A stretch of DNA of 64,000 nt from Viscum album (GCA_963277665.1 OY728125.1:1718656889-1718720888), one strand, 5' to 3'. Shown: positions 11,514 through 22,760, numbered from the stretch's first letter. The notes: generated from the sequence alone by a model not told the origin. Numbers and translations are program-made.

Positions 11514-13330
11514 ATGGAAGTCACTAATCATAAAGGGATTCTACTCTTCAATGGAAGTAATTTTTAGATACGGAAGAATCGAATGAAACAGTATTTCTGA
11601 TATTTTGGAATGGAGGTGTTTTTAACATCTATTCATCATATCTCATCTGACATCAACAATGGAGCATTATCAGAAGTTAAAAGAAGGGAGCTAGATGATG
11701 ACGCAAAGGGTATTAATGCTTTTGGTGGAGCCCATTCAAATGCTATATATACAAAGGTGATGTCATGAAAAACACTGCATGCTATGTGTAAAAAGAATTT
11801 GAATATATATGGAGGGGATAAAAAAGTCTGAGAGGCAATGCTGCAAGTTGTGTGGAACAAGTATGCTGATCTGAAAATGATCCCAAATGAATCTGTTGAT
11901 GCATTTTTCGACAGGGTAAATGTTGTTGTAGAAGATATTTGGGGTCTTAGAGAAGTAATTGAATATATAGAGATCTTGAAGCGTATCTTGATAAAACTTC
12001 CACCTCAGTTCAATCCGAATGTTTCTGTTTTGGAAGATGAAGACCCGAAAGAGCTAACATTGGATAACTTGCACAACACTCTTGGTGCATTTGAAATGAG
12101 AAATGATGATAACGACACTGTGGAAAAGGGGAAATCCAAAGAGGTGGAATTTAAGGCCATGAAGAAGCTCACCATTTATGATTCTCAGGAGGAAGAAGAG
12201 ATAGATGAGGTGATCTCATTCCTTTCTTCAAATCTGCATAGATGAAAGGAAAGTTTAAAGGGAAACATCCAATAGCATGCTTTCGATGTAGAAAGTTTGG
12301 TCATCTTGCGGCAAGGTGCCCCAAAAAGATTCAAGATAATGATAATGATGATGACGAAGTTGAAATTTCCAAGAAGAAGTCTTCAACATTTGTGAAAGTG
12401 AAAAAACAATTCCAGAGAACTTACTTCAAGAAGAAGAATCTTATTTCTCAAGAATTTGAATCTTCAAATGAGTATGAGGATAAAGAGGATAAGGAGATTG
12501 AAAACTACAATGATCATGGGGAAAATTCCATTGTAGCGGTCATCAGTAGTTCTTAGGAAATAGAAAAAACTGATGCTGGAGAATAAGAGGAAGAAGTTGA
12601 GGGAAGAGTTGATATGGAAGCTGAATTGGAAGCAGCTCCTGAGGAGATAGACTTTTAGATATCAAAAATAAAGAAAGAAAATAATGTAGTTGGGGATTCC
12701 AACTATATATGCAATAAAAGGATGAAGAAAAGTATGATCTATTAGAGGAAATTGAAAAACTAAAATCATCAACACCAAAGAGCTCAGAAAATATTGTCGA
12801 GCATAAACTTAAAATTGAAGAAAACAAGAATGAAATTGATTGTTTGACTAACACTGGAAAGGAGTAGGTCAAACGAATCAAATAACTTGAAAAAGAATTT
12901 GTTGGTATGCGACAATGGATTAAGGATCAGGAAAGACTCAAGACTCCTAGTATAGTGAAATAAAAAAAATTATTCAGATGACTAAAAAGAATGAATTGGA
13001 ACACAGATCTCCAGCAGAAAAGAAGAAACAGTTGTGTTCTAAAGATAAGACTGGAATGGGACATGAACAAAAACAGAAAGCGATCATGGATGAAGACAAA
13101 CCGCAAGAACTTGTTCTGAGAATGATGATAGATTTGGGTACGAAACAAAAACAGAATATTTGCAGATCCCAGGGGAAAACTAGTAGTTCAAAAGTGACAT
13201 AAAGGAATTCTCCATACATTAGGTTTTATTGATGTAGAAAGATGGGACACTCACAGAATGGGTGTTCTATAGCCAAGAGATTCCGAAGGGAACAAGAAAA
13301 ATAGTGGCAGCCAAATAGAGCTCAATATCA
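11514..13330 (+). pseudogene. gag: gag of the SIRE-like copia, broken, with two zinc knuckles
   Basis: The start ATG at 11514 opens MEVTNHKGILLFNGSNF, the usual N-terminus of copia gag. 11838-12245 is the best preserved block and includes YADLKMIPNESVDAFFDRVN and ILIKLPPQFNP, which fit the UBN2/gag-polypeptide fold. A CCHC knuckle follows at 12278-12319 (CFRCRKFGHLAARC). A long Lys/Glu-rich, probably coiled-coil segment spans about 12340-13200. A second knuckle lies at about 13228-13264 (CRKMGHSQNGC), with its first half damaged by a stop and a Cys-to-Phe-type change. Numerous stops (for example at 12243, 12556, 12658, 13201) break the frame. Confidence 0.85.
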
Positions 13331-13904
13331 TTGAACATCCTTTGAAGGACATTGTTTTTGGTAGAGGATTCGGTCACATGTATAGACATTTCACATCAAA
13401 CATTCAAGAAAATGTGATAAAACAAAACTAGAGCAGTCGTAAGTAGAAAGATAGGGAATTGACAAGTGACCTGAAGACACAAAATTGATTTTCATCTCTA
13501 TATAATGAAGATGGTCCGTCACACTCTAAGGAAGATAATCTTCTTCAAACCACATTGAGTGTGAATTCAAAGACATGGATGAATAAGAAAAAGAATGAAA
13601 ATTCAGTAGTTGTAGAAATTGCCCTTAAAGCTTCAGAACGTTCAGGAGTATGGATCCTTGACAGTGGATGCACATCGCATATCACAGGTAGCAAGGATCT
13701 CATAATAGGCATCAAATATGACAAGAAGGTGTTGGAAGGTTTTGGAATGATGAAGGGATGAAGATTATTAGTTCCGGAAAGGCTAAATTGGGGGGAAAAG
13801 AAATGAGATGTGTTGATGTCTTGTTAGTAGAGGGTCTCAGTCATAATATTCACATTTTCATTCAACTATGTGACTCTGGGCACTCTATCTGATTTACCAA
13901 GAAA
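13331..13904 (+). pseudogene. aspartic protease of the SIRE-like copia, broken
   Basis: The active-site motif is intact: WILDSGCTSHITG (13651-13689), the D-S-G signature of Ty1/copia proteases. Downstream in other frames come GKAKLGGKEMRCVDVLLV (about 13780-13830) and GLSHNIHIFIQLCDSGH (about 13843-13888), corresponding to the usual LSH-L-SI-QLCD-G segment that joins the protease to the integrase leader. At least two frame changes separate these blocks. Confidence 0.85.
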
Positions 13905-15100
13905 ATGAGTTTTGTGAAAGTAAAATATGGAGAATTTGTTCTACAGGGAAAATGGAAAAAGGGAAATCTTTACCTTGTAAGTGGGGAAGAAGATATGTGT
14001 CTCGTATCTAGAGAGGAAGAAAGAAAGAAATGTTATAAGAGACTTGGTCATCTATGTCAACCATCTATGGAAGATCTTATAAAGTGTGATGTTGTAAGAG
14101 ACCTTCCAAAATTATCACATGATCACACTTATACGTGTGATTCTTCCCAACAATGGAAGATCATCAGAAATACATACAAGCCAAATGAACAGAAATCTAC
14201 CAGAGTTCTCGAATGGGAGAATGCTGATGTTTGTGGACCTATCTCACCATGATCCATAAATGGAAAAAGGTACTATGTCCTTTTCATTGATGATTATAGC
14301 AAAATGGCTTGGGAATTTTTCATTACCCATAAGACAGAAGTGTTTAGTTGTATTAAGCAGTATAGGAGGGAATCAGAATGAATTTTTGGGAATAAAATTC
14401 TGAAGTTTCATACTGATAATGGTACAGAATTCACAAACAGTCAAGATGAAGAGTATCTCGAGAAACATGGGATAAGGCATCATGTTTAATCAGTGAGAAC
14501 TCCCCAAGATAATGGAGTGGTTGAAAGGAGAAATCAGATCATCAACAACATGGACAGAACAATGCTTATTGAAAATGTCCTATTAGATAAATTTTGGAAG
14601 GAAGCAGTTTTGACATCGGTCTATATTTCGAACAGGTCTATGTTGTGTCTGAAGGAAGGCAAGACTCCGTATGAAATGTGGTACGGAAAGAATCCAACTT
14701 TGAAATACTTACGAATCATTGGAAGTAAGTGCTTCATTCTCAACAAAGAAAATCACAGGAAGTTTGAGTCCCGAGGAGATGAGGGAATATTCTTTGGCTA
14801 CTCAGCTAAAAGAAAAGAATATAAATGCATCAAAAAAAGGCTGGGAAAACTTGTTGAGAGAAATGATGTCAGTATATTTGAAAATGAACAAAATACTCAA
14901 TGACCTAGTGAACATTGTATGGATGAAAGTGTTGAACAGGTAAGCAACACTGGGGGAGTAGATGTGGCAGAGGCTAACTCAGTAGAAGATACTGATGATG
15001 AGAAAGAGGAAACAAAAACTAAATCTACTAAGAAGAAAAAGAGTCGAGCTGAAATTGATATGCAAAATATCATTTGTGATCAAACAGCTCCAATTTAGAA
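13905..15100 (+). pseudogene. integrase of the SIRE-like copia, broken
   Basis: The leader reads CYKRLGHLCQPSMEDLIK (about 14030-14083), the GAG-pre-integrase box, but the first zinc-binding His of the usual WH-RLGH is replaced. The catalytic core follows: DVCGPIS (about 14226-14246), FIDDYSKMAW (14283-14312), TDNGTEF (about 14416-14436) and NGVVERRNQ (14511-14537), the D-D-E class arrangement of rve integrases. The C-terminal part contains SKCFILNKENHRKFESRGDE and FFGYSAKRKEY, then an acidic linker. Stops at 14250, 14379 and 14487 interrupt it. Confidence 0.88.
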
Positions 15101-15690
15101 TCTAAGAATTAAATCATCACATAAAACATCATTTTTATCTCAGGTGGAGCCGAAATGTTTTTTTGATGTAGCTGATGATGAGTACTGGGGTCGGGCTATG
15201 AATGAAGAATTACATCAGATTGAGAAGAATCATATGTGGGAGATTTTTTCAAGACCAGCATATAATAATGTCATTGTGACTAAATGGGTATATCGCAACA
15301 AGATGAATGAAGATGGAACAGTGGTTCAAAACAAATCACCACTACTGTGAAAAAGATACTCCCAGATAGAGGGAATAGAGGATGATGAGACATTTGCACC
15401 AGTTGCAAGAATGGAGATAATCAGATTATTCCTAACCATTGTAGTGCAATTCAAGTTCAAAGTGTTCCAAATGGATGTCAAATCTGGATTCTTTAATGGG
15501 GTTCTTGAGGAGGAAGAGTATATTTAGCAGCTAGATGGTTTTCTCATTCATGAGGATTAAAACACGGTTTGCAGACTAAAGAAGGAAATGTATGGGCTGA
15601 AACAAGCAACAAGAGCATGGTACTCAAGGCTTGATCAGTGTAGAAAGTTTTCCGAATTCAGGAAAAATGAGTTTGAAATGTCAATGATTA
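15101..15690 (+). pseudogene. reverse transcriptase of the SIRE-like copia, catalytic core deleted
   Basis: The N-terminal region is well preserved: EYWGRAMNEELHQIEKNHMW (about 15181-15240), TKWVYRNKMNEDGTVVQNK, then ETFAPVARME (about 15388-15417), QMDVKSGFFNGVLEEEEYI (about 15469-15525) and MYGLKQATRAWYSRLD (15588-15635). Right after this the frame jumps to KFSEFRKNEFEMSMIRELTF, which normally lies about 45 residues later. The segment that should hold the YVDD catalytic box is absent, although the reading frame is kept across the junction at about 15636-15645. In-frame stops also occur at about 15348, 15525 and 15558. Confidence 0.9.
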
Positions 15691-16526
15691 GAGAGCTAAC
15701 ATTTTTCTTTGGTTTACATGTGACACAAGGAAGTAATGGCACTTTCATTTCTCAATCCAAATATGCCCAAGAGTTTCTAAGATGGTTTTTAATAGAGAAT
15801 TCCAAGGAGATGAAGACTTCGTTTGCTACGCGGATGAAATTATCAAAAGATGAGGATGGAAAGGGCGTTAATATCACAGAATACAAGAAGGTTATTGGAA
15901 TTTTGATGTACATAACCACAACAAGTCCTGACATTTATTTCACCATATCCCAAGCAGCGAGATATCAAAGTAATCCCAAGGAAATAAACATGCTTTTAGT
16001 GATTAGAATACTTCGGTATATCAAGGGAACAGTGGAATTCTACTTGACATATAATGACAAATCTCAGATAGAGTTACTGAGATATATTGATACCGATTGG
16101 GCCGATTCAACTGATGACAGAAAATCAACATATGGAGGTTCATTCTATCTTGGTGGACTATGTATTTCTTGTTTAAGAAAGAAGAATGATTTAATTTCAT
16201 TATTCACCGTAGAAGCTGAGTATATTGGGGCCATTCAAGCTTGCACACAGTTATTTTGGATGAAGCAGTAGCTTGATGATATGTGAGTTGAAGTGAAATC
16301 TATAATCGGAATCCAGTGTGATAACTCATGTGAAATAAATCTCAGAAAAAATCCCATCCACCACTCATGGACAAAGAACATTGAGATCAAATATCATTTC
16401 ATTAAGGAGAAGGTGGAGTTAGGGTTTGTGATGTTGGAGTATGTGCCTACAGAGCTACAGGTTGCAAACATTCTGACAAAGGCCATTCCCAAGGAAGATT
16501 TTGAGAGGCATCGACTGGATCTATGA
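15691..16526 (+). pseudogene. RNase H of the SIRE-like copia, largely open but truncated by stops
   Basis: One long frame (15588-16271) covers the RT connection and most of RNase H. Landmarks are QSKYAQEFLRWF, ITTTSPDIYFTISQAARYQS, RYIKGTVEF, DTDWADSTDDRKSTYGG (16089-16139) and VEAEYIGA (16209-16232), where the Asp and Glu are expected catalytic residues. A stop at 16269 separates the C-terminal part (IGIQCDNSCEINL, then NIEIKYHFIKEKVELGF and LQVANILTKAIPK), which ends at 16526. Confidence 0.9.
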
Positions 16527-17169
16527 GTTCAGTCGACTCCTCGCACTTAAAAGAGTGTGGATGCGGGTCCCCCTATCCCCGAGGTATGATGTGTTTTCCC
16601 CTAATGCGCTGAAATGTGTTCTCTACTCTGTTACAGAGTGCAAAGCAGTAACCTTTGGGTTCGTTGACAAAGGGGAAAAAATAGTGATTGTTCAAGGGGG
16701 AGACAGTGTGGCTATTTGAGAAATCATGATAGATAAGGGGAGAATCTGATAGGTGGAGCATCCAGATTGGGGGAGTTGAAGCTGTGCTGAAAAAGATTTG
16801 CAGTGGACAAGAGTGAAAGCTGTGAGCAGATAGGGGCAGAATTTTAAATCTAGCGATGCTAGAAGAGATCGATCAAAGAACATATATCATGACAGTTGAG
16901 GATCGTGATAAAATAATAAGAGTGGTGTTGGAATGTGATAATAATATTTCCAAAAATTGGAATCAGTTTGGTATCAATAATGGGAGTTATATTTTAAGTG
17001 ATTCATTGATGAACTTTTCATTTACTCTTGTTTCTCACGCCGAGTATTGCTCATGTGGGCTTAGAGTTTCTGTTGAGTAAATCCTTGGTCCCTATCAGAA
17101 TCGCAATAGGCAAATGGTGGGTGAAGAATTCACGATGTTTCTTTTTATGGAATATTTTTCAACAAACCC
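16527..17169 (+). other. 3' untranslated region of the SIRE-like copia
   Basis: Lies between the RNase H end and the 3' LTR. It contains a purine-rich AAGGGGGAGACAG at about 16694-16706 that could act as an extra polypurine tract. No protein family is recognised in its short open frames. Confidence 0.55.
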
Positions 17170-17180
17170 AAAGGAGAGAT
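17170..17180 (+). other. polypurine tract of the SIRE-like copia
   Basis: AAAGGAGAGAT directly precedes the 3' LTR start. A purine run in this place primes plus-strand DNA synthesis in LTR elements. Confidence 0.7.
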
Positions 17181-17613
17181 TTTTGGGAACTAATCCCTCA
17201 AGGTATCATTGAATCATTTTTGAGGTGATTGTGTTTGTTGACAAAGTGAACATATGTGTTGTGTTTGTTGACAAAGAAAACCATAACATACAAACTTGTT
17301 GAAAATGGGGATTTCATGGAGAAATGTTGAGTTCAAGGGATGTGGATAATGATCCATGTTTGATTCAAGAACTTCGACATGGAATTGATGATATAGAGGT
17401 GGTACAAAAACTGTAGATACCAGGTGGTGTCGTTTTCTAGTGTTGGCTAAATTTGTTGGCTTCAAAATCGAAAAAAGAAGAAACGTTGTTTCTAGAAAAG
17501 GGAATTGCACGTCGTGTACTTGAAGGAGAGGAAACTTGCGCACCTAATGTTTTTCAAGATCATAACATCAAAAAATGGCAAAGGTAAAAGGGGTGCCCAA
17601 GTTTAGGGTGGGT

Positions 17614-17632
17614 CACGCAAGTGACTTGCGTG
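17614..17632. promoter_or_regulatory. 19 bp palindrome upstream of the LTR TATA box
   Basis: CACGCAAGTGACTTGCGTG has two perfect 9-base arms around one central base. It lies about 70-90 bases before the TATA box. Related half-sites (TCACGCA or its complement TGCGTG) recur at about 17651, 17683, 17771 and 17790. The 5' LTR counterpart is decayed. A role as an enhancer or factor-binding site is an inference. Confidence 0.5.
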
Positions 17633-17704
17633 CCGAGACTTGTGTGCCGAAAGTTGCGTGCCAAGGGGAGACATGTGCGCCGTCACGCAGGGTGTCCAAA
17701 TTCC

Positions 17705-17712
17705 TATAAATA
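17705..17712 (+). promoter_or_regulatory. TATA box of the SIRE-like LTR
   Basis: TATAAATA within CCTATAAATACAGGTCG, in the middle of the LTR. It is the best-preserved promoter element of this family in the window. Confidence 0.7.
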
Positions 17713-18611
17713 CAGGTCGACCCATCCTCATTCTATGAATAGTTCCACACTTAGAAATATCAGATCTCCCGTCACGCAGGTGTGGTGGTCACGCAAGCGG
17801 TATGTGGTCATGCAAGTATAAGTTTCACGCCAAGTGATAGTTCCGCTCCTGAGGTGGTTTGGGAAAGGAAGAAAGTGAGTCGCGCATGTTTGGAGCTATA
17901 TAAGCTTGTGTCATGCAAGTGGTTGAGGTGGACTTGTGTTCTATTTATAACTTGAGTGCCGATACTTCCACGCTGGCTTAGAGAAGGGTGCCAAGTAAGG
18001 ATGATTCACAGCAGAGATTCAGGGCTGCGTGAAAGATGGAAGATTGCCCGATACCTTCGATGCAAAGTGAGATTCATCTATGAGTAAATGTTGGACCTCA
18101 ATAGAGCATCCAAATAAAATAGAGTATGTATTCATTAGTGATAATGAAGAGACCTACAAGTCTATAAACTGTGAGTGGATATTTTCCAGAGCAGTGAGAA
18201 AAGGAAGAGGAAGAAGGTGATCCTCTCCACCCACAGTGAGCCAGAAAGAGAGTAATAGGGAGTGAACCATGGGAAAGCAGTGAGCTGACCCTAAACACTG
18301 TAATGGCAGTGAGCCTGGGAATAGAAGTGATCTATCCCAAACCTTGTAAACACAGTTGTGCTTATAGTAGATTTGGTACATTGTAACATTTCTGTTGTAT
18401 GCTCCTTAGACGTAGGCCAGTGAGGGTGAACCATGTAAAAATTGTTGTATCCTGTGCATGCTTTACTTTTTGTTTATATTGTGCAACAAGAAAGAGAGAG
18501 AATAGTGTTTTTCTTAATAGAGAAACAATATCAGAACGAGCTTTAATTTTAAATTATTTATATCCTGATTCACCCCCAATCTTAGGGTATTCAAGCCTTG
18601 TGGACATAACA

Positions 18612-18616
18612 AAATT
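18612..18616. repeat. target site duplication, right copy (AAATT)
   Basis: Pairs with AAATG at 10034-10038. Immediately after it the Athila reverse transcriptase frame resumes. Confidence 0.7.
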
Positions 18617-19100
18617 CTAGAACAATTAGCCGGAAAGTCACACTATTTCTTTCTTGATATATACACCGGATAAATCCAAATACCAATCGTACCTCATTAC
18701 CATGAAAAGACTACTTTAACTTGGCCCTTTGGATCATATGAATATAGGAGAATGCCTTTTGGCCTTTGCAATGCTCTTAAAAAATTCCTGAGGTGTATGA
18801 TGAGTATCTTTTCTGAATTCATTGAAAACTGCTTGGAAGTCTTCATGGATGACTTTACCATTTATGGTGAGTCATTTAAATCCTTCGTGAATTCACTCTA
18901 TCTAGTCCTTAAAATGTGTGTCAAGTGTAACCTTGTGTTAAATTTTGAAAAATTTCACTTGATGGTTGAAAATGGGATTGTTCTAGGGCACATAGTTTTA
19001 AAAGAGGGTATTCAAGTTGATCCTAACAAAATTGAAGTGATCTAATCTCTTCCTAAACCCAAATCTATTCGAGACATCAGTTCATTCTTTAATCATGCTG
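18617..19100 (+). pseudogene. Athila reverse transcriptase, C-terminal part, broken
   Basis: Continues the RT interrupted at 10038: LEQLAGKSHYFFLDIYTG (from about 18617), then WPFGSYEYRRMPFGLCNALK (about 18723-18782) and MMSIFSEFIENCLEVFMDDF. The catalytic box reads FMDD (18842-18853), the form usual in Athila. ILGHIV-type sequence (IVLGHIVLKEGIQVDPNKIE, about 18979-19038) marks the thumb/connection. A stop within the YTG*IQ segment at about 18670 and one at about 19043 break the frame. Confidence 0.9.
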
Positions 19101-19640
19101 GTTTCTATCATCAATTCTTCCATAACTTCATTAAAATTTCCATCCCACTCAATAAGTTGTTCCAAAGCAATGTCACTATCGATTTCGATGAGGTTTTCTA
19201 GAGAACCTTCATTGAACTCAAAACTGCTCTTACATATTCCATAATAATCCAATCCCTAGATTAGTCATTACCCTTTCAGTTGATGTGTGATGCTTTTGAT
19301 TGAGCTGTTGGGGTTGTTCTTGGTCAACGAAGAGAAAAAAATTCTCATTTCATCTATTATTACTCAAAAACATTGGATGAAACTCAATATCACTAAACTG
19401 TCACTGAAAAAGAACTTTTAGCAGTTGTTTTTTCCTTAGATAAATTCCAGCGCTATCTCTTAGGTGAAAAAATAATTGTCTTCACAGACCACTCTACTAT
19501 AAATTTCTTACTCAAGAAAAGTTATTCCTATACAAGGCTAATAAGCTGGATCCTAATTCTCTATGAGTTTTAACTCAAAATAAAAGATAGACTAGGAAAA
19601 GAAAACCATGTGGATGATCACTTGAGTAGAATTTCTAATT
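19101..19640 (+). pseudogene. Athila RNase H, broken
   Basis: Follows the RT thumb. Recognisable blocks are GFYHQFFHNFIKISIPLNKL (about 19099-19158), MCDAFD and AVGVVLGQRREK (about 19282-19330), TVTEKELLAVVFSLDKFQRY (about 19399-19458), IIVFTDHSTINFLL (about 19471-19512) and VDDHLSRIS (about 19609-19635). The acidic residues of the first (MCDAFD), second (TEKELLAV) and third (FTDHS) RNase H positions are still present. Stops at about 19198, 19261 and 19300 inactivate it. Confidence 0.88.
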
Positions 19641-20960
19641 CTTCTCATTCTGAAATTATCGATCCTAATTTCCCCATTGAGAACCTTTCATCTCCCACTC
19701 CAAAAATACCATGGTATGCCCTAATTGAAAATTACTTTGTTTCTGGTGTATTTCGTAATTTTTTTTCAAAAGTACAAAAAAAGAATTTGAAAAGTGATTC
19801 AAAATACTATTTTTTGGAAGAAAATAAACTTTGCAATACTGGGGCTAACATTGTAATAAGAAGATGTGTCGATGAAAATGAACATTCTTCAATATTTTAA
19901 TTATGTCACTCAATGCCTAGTGGAGGCCACTTTGGACTAAAAGGACCTCTCGAAAGGTCCTAGACATTGGATTCTTCTGGCCTTCTCTCATTAAGGACTC
20001 ACATGAGTTCTATCAATCATGTCCCACATGCCAACAGTTTGGAAAAATTTCAAAGGGAAATGAAATGCCCCAAATTCCATTAATTTTTTGTGATATCTTC
20101 AATGTTTTGGGTATCGATTTTGTGGGACAATTCCCCCCTCCAATGTATTCTCATACATTATTCTTTCGGTTGATTATGTTTCTATGTGGGTTGAGGCCAA
20201 ACCCACTAGAAAGGATGATTTATATATTGTTAGTGAGTTCTTAAAGACACACATCTTCAATAGATTTGGAACATCTCATGCCTTGATTGGTGACTTAAGA
20301 ACCCATTTTTGAAATAGAACCATGGAATCTATTTTGAAAAAGAATGAAGTTGTACATAAAACACCAACTGCATATCATCCCCAAATAAATGGCATAGTTG
20401 AAATTTCTATTAGATAAGTAAAAATAGTTCTTGAGAGAATTGTAAAACCCATAAGAAAATACTGGTCTGAAAGACTTGGTGTTTCATTGTGGGCTTATCG
20501 AACTGCGTATAAAACACCCATTGGGATGTCTCCTTTTAGCCATGTTTTGGGAAACTCATGTGATCAACCAGTTGAAATCCAATATAAGTATTTTTAGGCT
20601 AAGAAAACCTGTAATTTTTATTGTTAAAAATACTATTATGAAAGATTGTTTCAATTGGATGAACTATTGGATATTTGACTTGATTCTTAAGTGAATTCTA
20701 ATCTCTACAAAGAAAACTCCAAGGCACTCCATGACAAACACATCCTATGAAAGGTATTCCATGAATGTGAAAAGATAATACCCTTTAATTCTCGATTTAT
20801 TCTTCAACCAAGTAAGATTAATTTTCATTGGGAAGGTCATTTTGTTCTTGCTAATGTTTACCCATTTGGTGTAGTGGAAGTCCAAGACCTATTCCAAAAG
20901 GACAGTCACGATTAATGGACATCAGTTAAAGAATCGCCATGAGAGGACACACAATCCTAG
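19641..20960 (+). pseudogene. Athila integrase, broken
   Basis: The zinc-binding part reads SGGHFGLKRTSRKVLDIGFF (about 19919-19978), then WPSLIKDSHEFYQSCPTCQQ with the CPTC pair at 20020-20031. The core begins NVLGIDFVGQFPPP (about 20104-20145) and continues with damaged counterparts of the second Asp (about 20290) and the Glu region (about 20340-20410). A C-terminal SRFILQPSKINFHWEGHFV (about 20791-20848) and VANVYPFG-type stretch match the GPY/F-like tail used by Ty3/gypsy integrases. Several stops and frame changes are present. Confidence 0.85.
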
Positions 20961-22760
20961 ATAAAAATCGACTTCCACTAGATCCCCATATTTTGTAGTC
21001 GACCCACCACTAGATGGATATGGAAACCCACCAAATCCAAACCAGGGGGCACCTATTTCCATTTAACTCTCTCTATCTCTCTTCCTCCCCCTAAATCTTT
21101 CTTCTTCTTCCTCTATCTTTCATTTTTGTACCAGTTCTGTTATCAAAACCTTTTTTCTTTCTCTCTTTTGTGTGGGTGTATCTTTAATAAAAACAAAAAA
21201 ACCATAACGACAAAAAAACAAAAAAACATCATAAAAAACAAAAAAATCAAGAGTCATTCTTACTCACCATCGAGTTTTGATACTTTTCCAACCTTTTTGG
21301 GGAGACAATAGACATGTTTTCATCCAAAAAATTTGTATTTTCGTCATGAATTTGAATAAATAATTTTATGTTAGAACCATCAAATTTTGATTTCTCAATT
21401 TTGGATTTAGAAAATGATTTTCCCCAACCATGAGAACCGACATTGGATTTCATGCCCGAGATACCTATTTTAATACTTTAAAAATGAGTTATTTTTACCC
21501 GCATTTGTGAATCATGAGATTATGGACCTTCGAGCTGAATTTCCAACATTAGTTTGCATTCATATTATAGATGCATTTTATGAACCACATGAGAATCACA
21601 ATTGACAAATAGACATTAATTTCCCTTACATTAATCCTCCTTTTGAAATACCCTTCATGCCTAAGAAACCCATTTCTTTGATAGCCACATTACAAGCCCA
21701 ATAACATTTCCCACCCAATATCAAAATGGATTTTCATTGCATGTTTTTTTAAATTTATGTGTGGGGGGGGGATGGATTTCATTTTGGTTACCCTATATTG
21801 ATTTCACCATATTATCATATGCTTGAGGGAAAGAATCCATTTTACTGTGGGGGAGAGGTTTTCCTTTAGTGAGGTTTGGGATTGTATATATGATTATGAC
21901 ATATTGTTCAGATTTTATTGACATGTTTTCAAGGAAAAACAATTAAAAAAAATGAATAAAAATCAAAACAAAATTTGGTTGTGTCTAAGGTAGGTTAAAA
22001 AATATCAATTTCTCGACCTTTGATCTTATTATAATTATTTCAATTAGTGTCATGAGGATGTCAATCATGGGATGGGATATAAGTATGAAATTTATTTCAA
22101 ATTTAAATTTTGAAAAAAAGAAAAAAAGAAAAAAAGAACACTAAAACTATATTCATATATCATTGGGAGAAGTTTTGTGTTTTGTAAATATTCCATATTC
22201 TCATTACATTCATATTTCCTTCAACTTCTTTGTCTTATTTCACATTTTCATTCCCTCGTAAATACATGTATCCATTTCCTTTCATGCCTCATTTGAAAAA
22301 AAAAGTGCATGGATTTTTCCATGTTGGTGATTTACCATTCTTCTTCTATATCATGGACATTATATTCCTACCTTCCCATAGCCACATAAAAACCCCTTCA
22401 AAAGACCTCTTAATTCTTCTGCACATGGATAGGGATTGGAAGCTTATATCTCTTTCAAACTATAATATTTTCACTTTTGGTTGGTGAAAGAGTGAACATT
22501 CACAAATGAATTTCATCATCTTGAGAAGTGGGATTTTTGAGTGTCCATATTTTTCAATTTCTAAATTTGAGCATGAAAAAAAGTTGTTTTTGGAACATTA
22601 TTTCTGTAAAAATTTGAATTTTAATTCAATATGGATTTTTGAAGTAGTCTAAACCTCTTGTGATTGGAGAAAACAAAATTTTAATATTTGTTTGCGAGTG
22701 AAAATGATTTTTTCATGTTTTTATATTTGTTGCATATGCGGACATGCACAAGACTAACTA
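20961..22760 (+). other. Athila 3' non-coding region, no env-like gene seen
   Basis: About 1.8 kb between the integrase end and the 3' LTR. It holds a CT-rich block (21063-21120), an A-rich block (21185-21250), an (A7G)-type run at about 22116-22138, and two internal purine tracts (21761-21774 and 21846-21855). Athila elements often carry an env-like ORF here, but no transmembrane-bearing or otherwise recognisable frame is visible. A short frame at 22230-22487 is Phe/Pro-rich, but nothing supports it as a protein. Confidence 0.6.
21761..21774 (+). other. internal polypurine tract
   Basis: GTGGGGGGGGGATG: a run of nine or ten G in otherwise AT-rich DNA, about 1 kb before the 3' LTR. Internal G-runs of this kind recur in Athila elements and may act as extra plus-strand priming sites. 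Function is inferred. Confidence 0.5.

Larger units (their letters stand above)
10039..18611 (+). mobile_element. SIRE-like Ty1/copia retrotransposon nested in the Athila RT
   Basis: 8573 bases with LTRs 10039-11472 and 17181-18611, an initiator-Met primer site, and gag, protease, integrase, RT and RNase H remnants in the Ty1/copia order. The RT wording (NEFEMSMIRELTFFFGLHV) and the two separated gag zinc knuckles are most like the SIRE/Maximus group, but the exact lineage is an inference. Target duplication AAATG/AAATT flanks it. It is the youngest LTR element of the nest by position. It still carries many stops, and the catalytic core of its RT is deleted. Confidence 0.9.
17181..18611 (+). 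repeat. 3' LTR of the SIRE-like copia
   Basis: 1431 bases, aligned end to end with 10039-11472. It opens TTTTGGG where the 5' LTR has TGTTGGG, so the terminal TG has mutated. It ends CATAACA. It preserves more CpG sites than the 5' LTR. A perfect palindrome (17614-17632) and several related half-sites sit around its TATA box. Confidence 0.92.

Noticed and set aside
22230..22487. env-like gene of Athila
   Set aside because: The 85-codon frame has no signal peptide or convincing transmembrane helix, and its upstream context is non-coding.
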